64,000 nucleotides of DNA from Sharpea porci (GTDB taxonomy: Bacteria > Bacillota_I > Bacilli_A > Erysipelotrichales > Coprobacillaceae): assembly GCF_009695655.1 (NCBI RefSeq), contig NZ_VUNM01000007.1:31419-95418 (forward strand), in the 5' to 3' direction. Shown piece by piece: positions 45,586-54,314 of this stretch. Every line of letters starts with the position of its first letter. The stretch's first letter is position 1. The notes beneath the pieces were generated by a model that saw nothing but the letters and a program-made list of their open reading frames with translations, was not told the DNA's origin and did not search any database. A program made the translations under genes and the position numbers.

Positions 45586-46341
45586 ATGAAAACACAATAT
45601 TTTAAAGAATATAGTCAATGTCTTGAAAGAGATATGGAATTTAAGGTTTATGGTGAAGAAGGAGCTGAACCAGTATTAGTCTTTCCTAGCCAGGATGGGC
45701 GTTTCTATGACTTTGAGAACCAGGGCATGGTTAATTCTGTAGCCCATTTGATTGATGCTGGTCGAATTCAGTTGTTCTGTTGTGATTCTATGGATAAAGA
45801 AGGCTGGAGTGGTCAGCCTGGTGAAACATATGAACAGCGCACACATATCGTAGAACAATTCTATTATTATATTGTCAACGAATTAGTACCAAGAATCTTT
45901 GAGATCAACAAGAAAGATGGTCGTTATGCCGATGGTATTATTACGACAGGATGTTCAATGGGAGCAGCTCATGCCGCTAATTTCATGTTTAGAGCACCGG
46001 ATATCTTTAAAGGCTGTGTTGCTTTATCAGGATATTATGATAGTGATCTCTTCTTTGGTGATTTCCACAATGATATCACTTATCGTAATTCACCAGTCGA
46101 ATATTTACAGGGAATGAGTTACGATCATCCATTTGTCGATAAATATAGAAGATGCCGTATTGTCCTATGTTGTGGTCAGGGAGCCTGGGAAGACGATATG
46201 GTCCGTTCAACTAGTCGCATGAAAGAACTTTTAGAAGCAAAGAATATTCCTGCCTGGATTGACTTCTGGGGCTATGACGTAAGCCATGACTGGCCATGGT
46301 GGCGTGTTCAGTTGCCTTATTTCTTTGAAAGAGTCATCTAG
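45586..46341 (+). CDS. Alpha/beta hydrolase, esterase family
   Basis: The 251-aa protein has the nucleophile elbow GCSMGAAHA (Ser124) and a C-terminal His in WGYDVSHDWPWWRVQ. The layout is that of the esterase D / putative esterase family; the segment VLVFPSQDGRFYDFENQGM is a typical start of these. No signal peptide. TGGAGG fixes the start at ATG 45586. It lies 12 bp from each ATP-grasp gene, so all three are expressed together. It may release or transfer the product made by the ligases (inference). Confidence 0.88.
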   Translation: MKTQYFKEYSQCLERDMEFKVYGEEGAEPVLVFPSQDGRFYDFENQGMVNSVAHLIDAGRIQLFCCDSMDKEGWSGQPGETYEQRTHIVEQFYYYIVNELVPRIFEINKKDGRYADGIITTGCSMGAAHAANFMFRAPDIFKGCVALSGYYDSDLFFGDFHNDITYRNSPVEYLQGMSYDHPFVDKYRRCRIVLCCGQGAWEDDMVRSTSRMKELLEAKNIPAWIDFWGYDVSHDWPWWRVQLPYFFERVI

Positions 46342-46352
46342 GAGGTTTCTCA

Positions 46353-47567
46353 ATGAATGTCATTTTCATTTCACCACAGTTTCCGCATTATTATTACAAT
46401 TTCTGCCTGCGTCTTAAGGAAAGAGGGGCGAGAGTTCTAGGTATTGGTGATACACCCTATGATGGTGTTGACGACAATACAAAGAATGCCCTTGATGAAT
46501 ATTATTACATTCCAGACCTACAGAACTATGAAGATGTTTACCGTGCTGTTGGTTTCTATACAGCAAAGTATGGCAAGATTGACTGGATTGAATCAGAGAA
46601 TGAATACTGGCTCTATCTTGAAGCACACTTACGTACTGACTTCAATGTCACAACGGGGCCTAAGCTTGTCGATATGGATCAGCTGCGACATAAATCAAAA
46701 ATGAAAGATGTCTATCAGAGTGCTGGAATCCCTGTGGCCAAGTATGCTTATTTAGACAGCTTAGAAACTGGACTCCATTTCGCAAGAGAAGTAGGCTATC
46801 CTGTTATTGTCAAGCCTGATGATGGAATGGGGGCAAGCTGTACTTATAAGCTGACAAGTGATGAGGAATTCCAAAAGATTTATCCAACACTTGATCAAAA
46901 CACACAATTTATTGTTGAAGACTATGTACCAGGTAATGTGGAAACATTTGAAGGTATTACAGATAGTCATGGCAATATTCTCATGTCCACATCCCATGTC
47001 ATGTGTGATCCTGTTATGGATATGGTTAATGAACATCTTGATACCACATTCTATCAACAGCCTGTCTTTGCATCCGATATTTATGATATTGGTGAAAGAA
47101 CAGTCAAAGCGTTTGGGACAAAGAGTCGTTTCTTTCATTTTGAATTCATACGTTTAACAGAAGATAAAGATTATCTTGGTAAAAAGGGTGATCTTGTCGG
47201 TTTGGAAGTGAATATGAGAGCACCGGGGGCTTATATTCCTGATATGATGAATTTAGCTTATGATGTGGATGTTTATACGATCTGGGCTGATATGATTTTA
47301 TATGATCAATGTTTCTATGATATCAATAGACAATATTGGGTTGGGTATGCCGGGAGACGTAAGGATGTGCAGTACGCCTTAAGTAACGAACAGATCATGA
47401 AGCGTTATGGCCAGTTTATTGCCTTAGAGGATGACGTGGACGTGGCACTTGCAGAGGCGATGAGTGATCATATCTTCCTCTTTAGAACAAAAGACAAAGA
47501 AAAACTCTTTAAAATCATGCATGAAATTACACAACATGCTTATACAAAAAGGCTAAGTCGTAAATGA
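46353..47567 (+). CDS. ATP-grasp ligase-like protein, second copy
   Basis: The 404-aa protein is a paralogue of the one at 44389, with the same order of motifs: IFISPQFPHYYYNFCLRLKE, GKIDWIESENEYWL, YPVIVKPDDGMGASCTYKL and LVGLEVNMRAPGAYIPDMMN. Both copies keep the ATP lysine and the E-x-N metal site, so both should be active. The differences suggest two successive or alternative ligation steps rather than redundancy. AGGAGG precedes the ATG. A terminator overlaps its end. Confidence 0.88.
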   Translation: MNVIFISPQFPHYYYNFCLRLKERGARVLGIGDTPYDGVDDNTKNALDEYYYIPDLQNYEDVYRAVGFYTAKYGKIDWIESENEYWLYLEAHLRTDFNVTTGPKLVDMDQLRHKSKMKDVYQSAGIPVAKYAYLDSLETGLHFAREVGYPVIVKPDDGMGASCTYKLTSDEEFQKIYPTLDQNTQFIVEDYVPGNVETFEGITDSHGNILMSTSHVMCDPVMDMVNEHLDTTFYQQPVFASDIYDIGERTVKAFGTKSRFFHFEFIRLTEDKDYLGKKGDLVGLEVNMRAPGAYIPDMMNLAYDVDVYTIWADMILYDQCFYDINRQYWVGYAGRRKDVQYALSNEQIMKRYGQFIALEDDVDVALAEAMSDHIFLFRTKDKEKLFKIMHEITQHAYTKRLSRK

Positions 47568-47581
47568 CTTAACCTTTTTTC
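47549..47581. terminator. Bidirectional terminator
   Basis: AAAAAGGCTAAGTC / GACTTAACCTTTTTT (one mismatch), between the convergent ATP-grasp and DUF1836 genes, with A- and T-tracts for both directions. Confidence 0.8.
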
Positions 47582-48081
47582 TCGTCTTCTTCTTTTTTGA
47601 GAGCTACGTTTCTAATAATACGTGATGCATGTATGGCATAGACACACGCACGCATGACTTTTAAAAACAAGTCACCAATATGTCCATCCATTACCTTGAT
47701 ATCATCAGAAATTTCTTCATTGATCAACAACGCTTCTAAAACATCACAGAAAGTATTATAAGATTCATCAAGAGGGACATTCTCAAACTGAATCTTAAGA
47801 AGCGTAGAGATTTCATCAAGAGAGAACACTCTCTTTAATAAACAAATGACTGTAAAATAAGCAACATGTTCGCGACTATATTTCTTTTTTATAGGAGGGC
47901 TGACAAGTTTGGCTTTAACATAATTATTAATCATTGTTGATGTAACAATTTTGTCATCTTCATCTAGCTTCAAGAAAGATAAACTCTTTTCAATTAATCC
48001 AATAACCTGATCCATATAGAGATCAAAATCCGGTAGTTCCTGCCAACGTAGAATATGAACATGATTATACTGATTATCCAT
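47569..48081 (-). CDS. DUF1836 family protein
   Basis: The 170-aa protein is of the DUF1836 family found in Firmicutes: an N-terminal MerR-like recognition part (STMINNYVKAKLVSPPIKKK, YSREHVAYFTVICLLKRVFS, LDEISTLLKIQFE) and a helical C-terminus. It probably regulates transcription. The ATG at 48081 has GAGGTG 9 nt upstream; a GTG at 48093 is less likely. It is divergent from degV, with a palindrome between them. Confidence 0.85.
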   Translation of the reverse strand: MDNQYNHVHILRWQELPDFDLYMDQVIGLIEKSLSFLKLDEDDKIVTSTMINNYVKAKLVSPPIKKKYSREHVAYFTVICLLKRVFSLDEISTLLKIQFENVPLDESYNTFCDVLEALLINEEISDDIKVMDGHIGDLFLKVMRACVYAIHASRIIRNVALKKEEDEKKG

Positions 48082-48138
48082 AAGATATATCACCTCACCA
48101 TGAAGAATACACCAATAGTCAATCTAAGTCAATTAATC

Positions 48139-48188
48139 TAGTATTAAATACTAAATATATTGACACTTGTAACTAGAAGCATTAATGT
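48139..48188 (+). promoter_or_regulatory. Palindrome and degV promoter
   Basis: TAGTATT-A-AATACTA (48139-48153) is a perfect 15-bp palindrome in the divergent gap. A promoter TTGACA (48160-48165), 17 bp, TAATGT (48183-48188) reads towards degV. The palindrome is a candidate site for the adjacent DUF1836 protein. Confidence 0.45.
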
Positions 48189-48209
48189 TGAAGTAGGAGA
48201 TGATATGGA

Positions 48210-49043
48210 ATGAAGATTATTACGGATACAAGCGCATTATATTCCCCACAGGAGGGACAGGCCTTAGGCATTGAAGTGCTCCCTTTACATGTCACTATCA
48301 ACAATCAGACATATACAGAATTAGTCGATCTGACAACAGATGAACTTATTCAAAAAATTGCCGAAGGGGCTTTGCCACAATCATCACAGCCCAGTGTTGG
48401 TCATACGGTAGAAGTTTTAGAACAATATCAGAATGAAGACTGTCTTGTCTTTACGATGAGCGAGGGTCTATCAGGTACTTATGCATCCACAGTTCTTGCG
48501 AAAAATCAGCTAGAACATCCAGAACATATGCATATCATCAATACAAGAACACTCTGTGGTCCTCATCGTCACTTGGTTGATATAGCCATCCAACTCAACA
48601 AAGCAGGTGCTTCAACACAAGAAATCATTGAGACAATTAATGACAAAATGGCTTATACAAAGAGCTTTTTAATTCCGACAGACTTTGAATTCTTAAAAAG
48701 AGGTGGACGTCTTTCACCATTAGCTGCTAAGCTTGGTGGCTTGTTGAAGATTACAGCTGTTCTAGAATTAAGTGATGATGGCAAGAAGCTTGATAAATAT
48801 GCCATTAAGAAGACAGAAAGTGGTGCTTTAAAAACAATCATCAAGTGTTATAAGGATATGGGTGTGGATGAACATGCGATTCTCTATGTCACACATGCTG
48901 GAGCTTTAATGAAAGCAAAGGGTTATGCAGAAATACTTCGCAATGCGTTCCCTCAAACAGAGATAGTAATTCATGAATTAACGCCAGTCTTTGTGACACA
49001 TGGTGGTCCTGGCTGTATTGCTATTCAGATGATTAAGAAATAG
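48210..49043 (+). CDS. DegV family fatty-acid-binding protein
   Basis: The 277-aa protein has the DegV order of motifs: KIITDTSALYSPQEGQALGI, FTMSEGLSGTYAST, the fatty-acid-site segment DFEFLKRGGRLSPLAAKLGG, LKITAVLELSDDGKKL and the C-terminal VFVTHGGPGCIAIQM. Members act as FakB proteins that present fatty acids to the FakA kinase in Firmicutes. No fakA is present here. GTAGGAGATGATATGG precedes the ATG. Confidence 0.94.
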   Translation: MKIITDTSALYSPQEGQALGIEVLPLHVTINNQTYTELVDLTTDELIQKIAEGALPQSSQPSVGHTVEVLEQYQNEDCLVFTMSEGLSGTYASTVLAKNQLEHPEHMHIINTRTLCGPHRHLVDIAIQLNKAGASTQEIIETINDKMAYTKSFLIPTDFEFLKRGGRLSPLAAKLGGLLKITAVLELSDDGKKLDKYAIKKTESGALKTIIKCYKDMGVDEHAILYVTHAGALMKAKGYAEILRNAFPQTEIVIHELTPVFVTHGGPGCIAIQMIKK

Positions 49044-49068
49044 GTCATGAAAATGGCCTTTTTTTCTT
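49042..49068 (+). terminator. Terminator of degV
   Basis: AGGTCAT-GAAA-ATGGCCT followed by TTTTTTT. Confidence 0.85.
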
Positions 49069-49124
49069 TGCGTTCTTTAAAAAGTTTTACTCAACGTGCA
49101 TAATATGAGTAATGGAGGTAGAAC

Positions 49125-49727
49125 ATGCATTCAAAAAAGAAGAATTTGATCATCAGTATCATCATTATTGGGGTTGTTGTTGTGTTGGTATTTATTGCCG
49201 GCACATTCTATCGCTTTCAAGACCAGCATGCCATTACAAAACAAAGTCTCAAGACTATGCTTAATTCATTTGAAGACATCTCGTCAATCACCTATGACTA
49301 TTCAAGAGTTGGACGTTTTGATGACAGTCTTGGTGTACAGGACTGGAAAAATCCTAATCCTAAAGGCTATTTCTTGATGACTTATCGTGGTGATATGGAA
49401 ATAGGGGTGAAGCCTGAATTAGCTAAAATAACGATTTCTGATCAAAAGATCAGCATTGATATGGGGCAAATCCAAATTCTCTCCCATCATATCAACAAGG
49501 ATAGTCTAGAAGTCTATGATGAATCCGCCAATGTCTTTACCAAAGTGAAGCTTAAAGAATATCAGGCATTTCAAACTTCACAGAAAAAACAAGTCGAAGA
49601 GGAAGAGAAGGTTAAGGGGACTTATCAACAGGTTGCTAAGAGGATTCGCAAGCAAATCTCAACTGCTTTAAAGGCAAATGATTCTATTCGTGAGAAATAT
49701 CATCTTGAAGTGATTGTGGGTAAGTAA
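49125..49727 (+). CDS. DUF4230 family membrane-anchored protein
   Basis: The 200-aa protein has one N-terminal membrane segment (NLIISIIIIGVVVVLVFIAG, about 7-28) followed by an extracellular domain of the DUF4230 type (about 38-200: MTYRGDMEIGVKPELAKITI, LSHHINKDSLEVYDESANVF, TKVKLKEY). Charged residues dominate the C-terminus. Function unknown. GGAGG lies 6 bp before the ATG. Confidence 0.82.
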   Translation: MHSKKKNLIISIIIIGVVVVLVFIAGTFYRFQDQHAITKQSLKTMLNSFEDISSITYDYSRVGRFDDSLGVQDWKNPNPKGYFLMTYRGDMEIGVKPELAKITISDQKISIDMGQIQILSHHINKDSLEVYDESANVFTKVKLKEYQAFQTSQKKQVEEEEKVKGTYQQVAKRIRKQISTALKANDSIREKYHLEVIVGK

Positions 49728-49768
49728 GAAAAGTATGATTGTAAGGGTTTATTTTTGATACTTTTTTG

Positions 49769-49796
49769 TTGTGATAGAAAAATGTTGTGTTATAAT
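49769..49796 (+). promoter_or_regulatory. typA promoter
   Basis: TTGTGA (49769-49774), 16 bp, TATAAT (49791-49796), 29 bp before the typA start codon. Confidence 0.7.
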
Positions 49797-49824
49797 ATGC
49801 GAGTTAGAAAGAGGTGCACATTAT

Positions 49825-51657
49825 ATGGAAATTAGAAATGTAGCGATTATTGCCCATGTTGACCATGGTAAAACTACACTTGTTGACCAGCTATTAAAGC
49901 AGTCAAAGACACTTGAAGCCCATGAAGAAATTGCGGAAAGAGCAATGGATAGCAATGACCTAGAAAGAGAGAGAGGTATTACTATCTTAGCTAAAACAAC
50001 GGCAATTCATTATAAAGATTATAAAATCAATATCTTAGACACACCAGGCCATGCTGACTTTGGTGGTGAAGTAGAACGTATCATGCACATGGTGGATGGT
50101 TGCGTATTGCTTGTTGATGCATATGAAGGCACAATGCCACAGACACGTTTCGTCTTAAAGAAAGCATTAGAAGCCCATGTTAAGCCAATCGTTGTTATTA
50201 ATAAGGTTGACCGTCCAGTTACACGTATTGATGAAGTTATGGATGAAGTTCTTGAATTATTCATGGAACTTGGTGCTGATGATGATCAGTTAGACTTCCC
50301 AACATGTTATGTCTCAGCCTTAAATGGTACATCTTCACTCGATCCAGATCCAGCAACACAGGAAGCTACAATGGATAACTTATTTGAAATGATTGTCAAT
50401 GAAATCCCAGCACCAATTGTGGATCTTGAAGATGGCTTACAGTTACAGCCAGCTTTACTTGACTACAATGACTATGTTGGACGTATTGGTATTGGTCGTA
50501 TTCAAAGAGGTACAATTCATTTAAATGATAATGTAGTATGTTGTCGTGCTGATGGTACAACAACACCATTTAGAGTACAGAAGCTCTATACATTCCTTGG
50601 CTTACATCGTATTGAAGTTGATGAAGTGGATGCTGGTGATATCTGTGCATTTGCAGGATTGGCTGATATTGGTGTTGGGGAAACTGTTTGTGACCCACAG
50701 CATATTGATCCATTGCCATTATTACATGTTGATGAACCAACAATTCAGATGGTCTTTGGTACAAATACATCACCATTTGCTGGTCAGGAAGGAAAGTTCG
50801 TAACAGCTACTAAGCTTGAAGAACGTTTATTCCGTGAAACAAATAAGGATGTATCATTAAAGGTTGAAAGAATTCCTAACTCTGAAGAATGGATTGTTTC
50901 AGGACGTGGGGAATTACATTTATCTATCTTAATTGAAACATTAAGAAGAGAAGGCTATGAATTACAGGTTTCTAGACCACATGTTATTATTAAGAATATT
51001 GATGGTGTGAAGTGTGAACCATATGAAGATCTTGAAATTGAAGCACCTGATGATTGTATTGGTTCAGTTATTGAATCATTAGGCTTAAGAAAGGGTATCA
51101 TGGATGATATGTCTTCCGATAATGGTATGACAAAGGTTCATTATGTTATTCCTTCAAGAGGCTTAATTGGCTTTATGACAAACTTCATTACAATGACAAG
51201 AGGTTATGGTATTATCAACCATACATTCTTAGAATATCGTCCAATGGACAATGATAGTATTGTCGGCGAAAGAAAACTTGGTGTCTTGATCTCTATTGAT
51301 ACCGGCCAGACTACAGCTTACTCACTAGGTTCAGCTGAAGCCCGTGGTGTGATGTTTGTAGGCCCAGGCGTACAAGTTTATGAAGGTATGATTGTTGGGG
51401 AACATGCTAAGGATAATGACTTAGTTGTCAATGTCACTAAGCTTAAAGAAAAGACTAACACACGTTCTTCTACAAAGGATTCTACTGTTGTCTTAAAACG
51501 TCCAAGAATTATGAATCTTGAGACATGTCTTGACTATATCAACGAAGATGAATTAGTAGAAATTACACCAGAATCAATCAGATTAAGAAAGAGATACTTA
51601 ACTGAGAATGAACGTAAGAGAGCATTCAGAGCAAAGAATGCTGCTGTCAACGACTAA
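49825..51657 (+). CDS. typA: Translational GTPase TypA/BipA
   Basis: The 610-aa protein has G1 AHVDHGKTT (about 12-20), the switch I segment ERERGITI, G3 DTPGHADFGGE, G4 NKVDRP and G5 SALNG. The EF-G-like domains follow, with GRGELHLSILIETLRREG and the C-terminal BipA-specific domain (VVLKRPRIMNLE). TypA binds ribosomes and helps 50S assembly at low temperature or under stress. The start is ATG 49825 with GAGGTG; an in-frame start at 49771 lies upstream of or in the promoter. Confidence 0.98.
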   Translation: MEIRNVAIIAHVDHGKTTLVDQLLKQSKTLEAHEEIAERAMDSNDLERERGITILAKTTAIHYKDYKINILDTPGHADFGGEVERIMHMVDGCVLLVDAYEGTMPQTRFVLKKALEAHVKPIVVINKVDRPVTRIDEVMDEVLELFMELGADDDQLDFPTCYVSALNGTSSLDPDPATQEATMDNLFEMIVNEIPAPIVDLEDGLQLQPALLDYNDYVGRIGIGRIQRGTIHLNDNVVCCRADGTTTPFRVQKLYTFLGLHRIEVDEVDAGDICAFAGLADIGVGETVCDPQHIDPLPLLHVDEPTIQMVFGTNTSPFAGQEGKFVTATKLEERLFRETNKDVSLKVERIPNSEEWIVSGRGELHLSILIETLRREGYELQVSRPHVIIKNIDGVKCEPYEDLEIEAPDDCIGSVIESLGLRKGIMDDMSSDNGMTKVHYVIPSRGLIGFMTNFITMTRGYGIINHTFLEYRPMDNDSIVGERKLGVLISIDTGQTTAYSLGSAEARGVMFVGPGVQVYEGMIVGEHAKDNDLVVNVTKLKEKTNTRSSTKDSTVVLKRPRIMNLETCLDYINEDELVEITPESIRLRKRYLTENERKRAFRAKNAAVND

Positions 51658-51660
51658 TAT

Positions 51661-51690
51661 AAAAAGGGAAATGTAAGTTTCCCTTTTTTG
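51661..51690 (+). terminator. Terminator of typA
   Basis: AAAAGGGAAA / TTTCCCTTTT with a 6-nt loop, then TT; directly before the next ribosome site. Confidence 0.85.
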
Positions 51691-51704
51691 ATAGGAGGGT
51701 TAAT

Positions 51705-52607
51705 GTGAAGAAGCAGGATATTATTGATTTAAAACTGAATCCTACTGATAAGCCTGATTATTATTATCTTGTGATTGATGAGTATATTCTGATACTTGCA
51801 TTCATGCCTTTTTATCGCTTAGCCATCATGAGTTCAGTAACACACAAGAAGAGTCTGTCCGATTATCTTAATCGTCTCTATATCCATAATGATGATATCA
51901 AACGTGCTTATTTAATAGATCATGATTTAGGGATTGTGCTGAATTATCGAAGAATGAACACAAAAGAGCTTGAAGCCATTCTCAAGAATCTCGTTCTTAC
52001 TTTTAAAGAACTCAAAATTCATACTGTCGACCGTTTCACAAAACAGCCAGGTGTGCTCTATCCAGCTTTTATGGCTGAAGATATTGAGATTGTCAGCCGT
52101 CAGTCCTTTGCGAAACAGGAGCGTGAACATCAACCTAAGAAAAGTCAAAATGCCGGCTTGCTTTCAGCATTTTTACTAGGCCTTATCGGTTCATGGATGT
52201 TTGCCCATTATCATAAGCTTGGCCTTATTGTCTCACTTTCTGGTATTATTCTTGGACTTTGTACTTTCTTTGGCTATCTGTGGCTTGGTGAGCGCATGGA
52301 CAAGAAAGGAATCATTGGTTCTTTTGTCATCAGTGCTGTCGATTTACTTATCGGTCAGGTCTTTGCGACAGCCATCAGTATCAAGGATGGTCTTGTAGCT
52401 TCGACAAAGAATACCATGCATTTATCGCTTTTTGAGACATTACCTCTTGTCCCTCATTTTCTTGTCGATCAGGATGTTGTAGGTGCTATGCTGCCCTATC
52501 TGGGACTGACATTGCTATTTGTGATTACAACGATATTGATATGTTTCTCTTTCTACAAGAAAGGACATTCATTGAAAAATACGTATATTCTTTATGATCA
52601 GCGCTAA
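51705..52607 (+). CDS. Membrane protein, unknown
   Basis: The 300-aa protein has a soluble N-terminal domain (about 1-140), then four hydrophobic segments (about 150-165, 170-195, 205-225, 258-285). The membrane part (LLSAFLLGLIGSWMFAHYHK, LGLIVSLSGIILGLCTFFGY) resembles small glycine-rich integral membrane regions. Start is GTG 51705, decided by GGAGG 9 nt upstream; the overlapping ATG leads to an immediate stop. Family not recognised. Confidence 0.75.
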   Translation: MKKQDIIDLKLNPTDKPDYYYLVIDEYILILAFMPFYRLAIMSSVTHKKSLSDYLNRLYIHNDDIKRAYLIDHDLGIVLNYRRMNTKELEAILKNLVLTFKELKIHTVDRFTKQPGVLYPAFMAEDIEIVSRQSFAKQEREHQPKKSQNAGLLSAFLLGLIGSWMFAHYHKLGLIVSLSGIILGLCTFFGYLWLGERMDKKGIIGSFVISAVDLLIGQVFATAISIKDGLVASTKNTMHLSLFETLPLVPHFLVDQDVVGAMLPYLGLTLLFVITTILICFSFYKKGHSLKNTYILYDQR

Positions 52608-52642
52608 CTGTGATAAAATATTATCAAAGGGAGGGCTTAGCC

Positions 52643-52861
52643 ATGAAGACATCCATTCATATTCAGTTTAGAGATGATGTAAATGTGAAAGATGTTGAGA
52701 ATACGGTAAAAGAGGCTTTAAAGAATGAAGGATTAAAGATTTCTTCACTTAAGCAACTTGATATCTATTATAAACCACAAGAAAATGCAATTTATTATGT
52801 GGCTATTGATAAAGATGATAATATTACCGGATCTAATAACAGGCCTTTGCATCTCTCATAG
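52643..52861 (+). CDS. Small DUF6465-like protein
   Basis: The 72-aa protein MKTSIHIQFRDDVNVKDVEN has two beta strands and a helix. The C-terminal phrase LDIYYKPQENAIYYVAIDKD resembles DUF6465 proteins of Firmicutes (KSLEIYVKPEEN..YYVI). GGGAGG precedes the ATG; the longer frame starting at 52610 has no ribosome site. Function unknown. Confidence 0.7.
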   Translation: MKTSIHIQFRDDVNVKDVENTVKEALKNEGLKISSLKQLDIYYKPQENAIYYVAIDKDDNITGSNNRPLHLS

Positions 52862-52863
52862 TT

Positions 52864-52892
52864 TAACCAGTCCTTGTGACTGGTTTTCTTTT
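52864..52892 (+). terminator. Intrinsic terminator
   Basis: AACCAGT / ACTGGTT with a 7-nt loop, then TTCTTTT. Confidence 0.85.
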
Positions 52893-53071
52893 GCAGGAAA
52901 ATTTTGAACAAAAAAAACTATGAGAATACAATTATCAGAGCATAGCTACGCATAGTTAGAACTGTTTGATATACTGTTGTAATATTTGTTTGATAAAATT
53001 ATCCTATAATCATTTCTCCAAATAACTCTACTAGTAATTCAAACATAAATAATAGGGAAGTTTTCTTGGCT

Positions 53072-53107
53072 GAACTACTCCGACTTATAGAAGTCAGGGT
53101 AATTCAC
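53072..53107 (+). mobile_element. IS200/IS605-like right-end remnant
   Basis: ACTCCGACTT-ATAG-AAGTCAGGGT followed by AATTCAC. The imperfect stem with a following TAGTTCA-like edge is the usual 3' end form of IS200/IS605-family (TnpB) elements. No transposase or tnpB gene is left in the 52893-53222 gap, so only the end survives. Identification is by pattern and remains tentative. Confidence 0.45.
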
Positions 53108-53135
53108 CTTTTATGTTGCAATCCAACTGCATGAG

Positions 53136-53166
53136 CAAAAGAAAAGCGCCTCGATAAGGAGACGCT
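53136..53166 (-). terminator. Terminator of the minus-strand oxidoreductase gene
   Basis: Stem AGCGTCTC / GAGGCGCT (one mismatch) with a 6-nt loop; on the minus strand it is followed by TTTTCTTTT. Confidence 0.75.
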
Positions 53167-53222
53167 TCAAAATCCTATGCAAGTACAAACTAGAATTTGC
53201 ACGCTTCTACAATCGACAGATG

Positions 53223-54176
53223 TCACGGCAATACAACCACTTTTCCGAAGCTCTTAGTGTCCTCTAAATAAGTATGTGCCTCCCGAATTTGATCCAGAGA
53301 GAACACTTTTTCTGGTCTGACATTAATACGATATTGCTGGATAAACTTTAGCAAATGATTCATTTTTTCTTCGCTGACATTCTTTGATTCAACGGAAGTG
53401 AGATACGAATTTGCAGGAAGGTCTTCCAGTGGATCAAAATTATCCATTGTCCAAACACCACCCAGCAGACCGGTTATACAGACAATACTGTCTTCTGTCA
53501 TATGACGCAGCGTATCCTGAATTGCTGCAGGCCCAATCAAATCCAGTACACGAGAATAATGTTGCTCTGTCAGAAGAATATTATCCTTATCCAAGACAAC
53601 ATCATCAAATCCTGCCTCAAGAAGCCGCTGCTTTTTATCTGGGCGACGGCTTGTTCCAGTTACCTGAATATCAGGATATTTCCCTTTTAACAATCTTAAA
53701 AACGCTATGCCGACTCCACTGGTTCCGCCTCTTACAAGAACATGATCTGATTCACTGATTTTCAGATTCAGCATGGAATTATAGGCGGTATAGTAGGTTT
53801 CAGGTATTGCAGCAAGAACATCCCAGGGAAGATCCGTTTCCACAGGATATAACTGGCGATTTGGCAGAAGTGCATATTCTGCATAACTGCCATCAAAAGC
53901 CCTTCCCATCTCTCCCATGATAGATACAACTTTCAGTCCAACGGGAAGCCGTTTTTCATCCGTCGTTTCAGCGATTTCTCCAACACATTCAATTCCCAGA
54001 ATCCTCGGGAATTGTACACTTGGAGACAATCCATTGCGCGTAAAAATTTCCGAATGGTTAATTCCGAATCCGCGAATTTTTACTAAAGACCACCCGGCTT
54101 TTGTTTCTGGAATCGGACGCTCTTCCAAAATAAGTTTATCCGGTCCGCCAGCTTCGTAAATAACTACAGCTTTCAT
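53223..54176 (-). CDS. Zinc-independent medium-chain dehydrogenase / NADPH:quinone reductase-like
   Basis: The 317-aa protein starts MKAVVIYEAGGPDKLILEER, the quinone-oxidoreductase form of the MDR superfamily. Its GroES-like part has GFGINHSEIFTRNGLSP and LGIECVGEI. The Rossmann part has HVLVRGGTSGVGIAFLRLLK. The structural-zinc cysteines are absent. In-frame upstream starts at 54194 and 54218 exist without a convincing ribosome site, so the start is uncertain. Codon use is richer in G+C than the surroundings, like the adjacent broken phzF, which suggests that both were acquired together. Confidence 0.85.
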   Translation of the reverse strand: MKAVVIYEAGGPDKLILEERPIPETKAGWSLVKIRGFGINHSEIFTRNGLSPSVQFPRILGIECVGEIAETTDEKRLPVGLKVVSIMGEMGRAFDGSYAEYALLPNRQLYPVETDLPWDVLAAIPETYYTAYNSMLNLKISESDHVLVRGGTSGVGIAFLRLLKGKYPDIQVTGTSRRPDKKQRLLEAGFDDVVLDKDNILLTEQHYSRVLDLIGPAAIQDTLRHMTEDSIVCITGLLGGVWTMDNFDPLEDLPANSYLTSVESKNVSEEKMNHLLKFIQQYRINVRPEKVFSLDQIREAHTYLEDTKSFGKVVVLP

Positions 54177-54314
54177 TTTTTTATCACTACACATATGAAA
54201 TTCTCTGTAAATTCTCATTTTTCATTTTTTAAGTATCTCACCAATAGAAAAGAGTAACGCTTTCTCGGCAATCGTTACACGATTTCCAGAAATCCCTGTA
54301 TAAAGTTCTCTGGA

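Noticed and set aside
46761..47138. 125-codon minus-strand frame inside the second ATP-grasp gene
   Set aside because: Shadow of a well-supported gene; no ribosome site.
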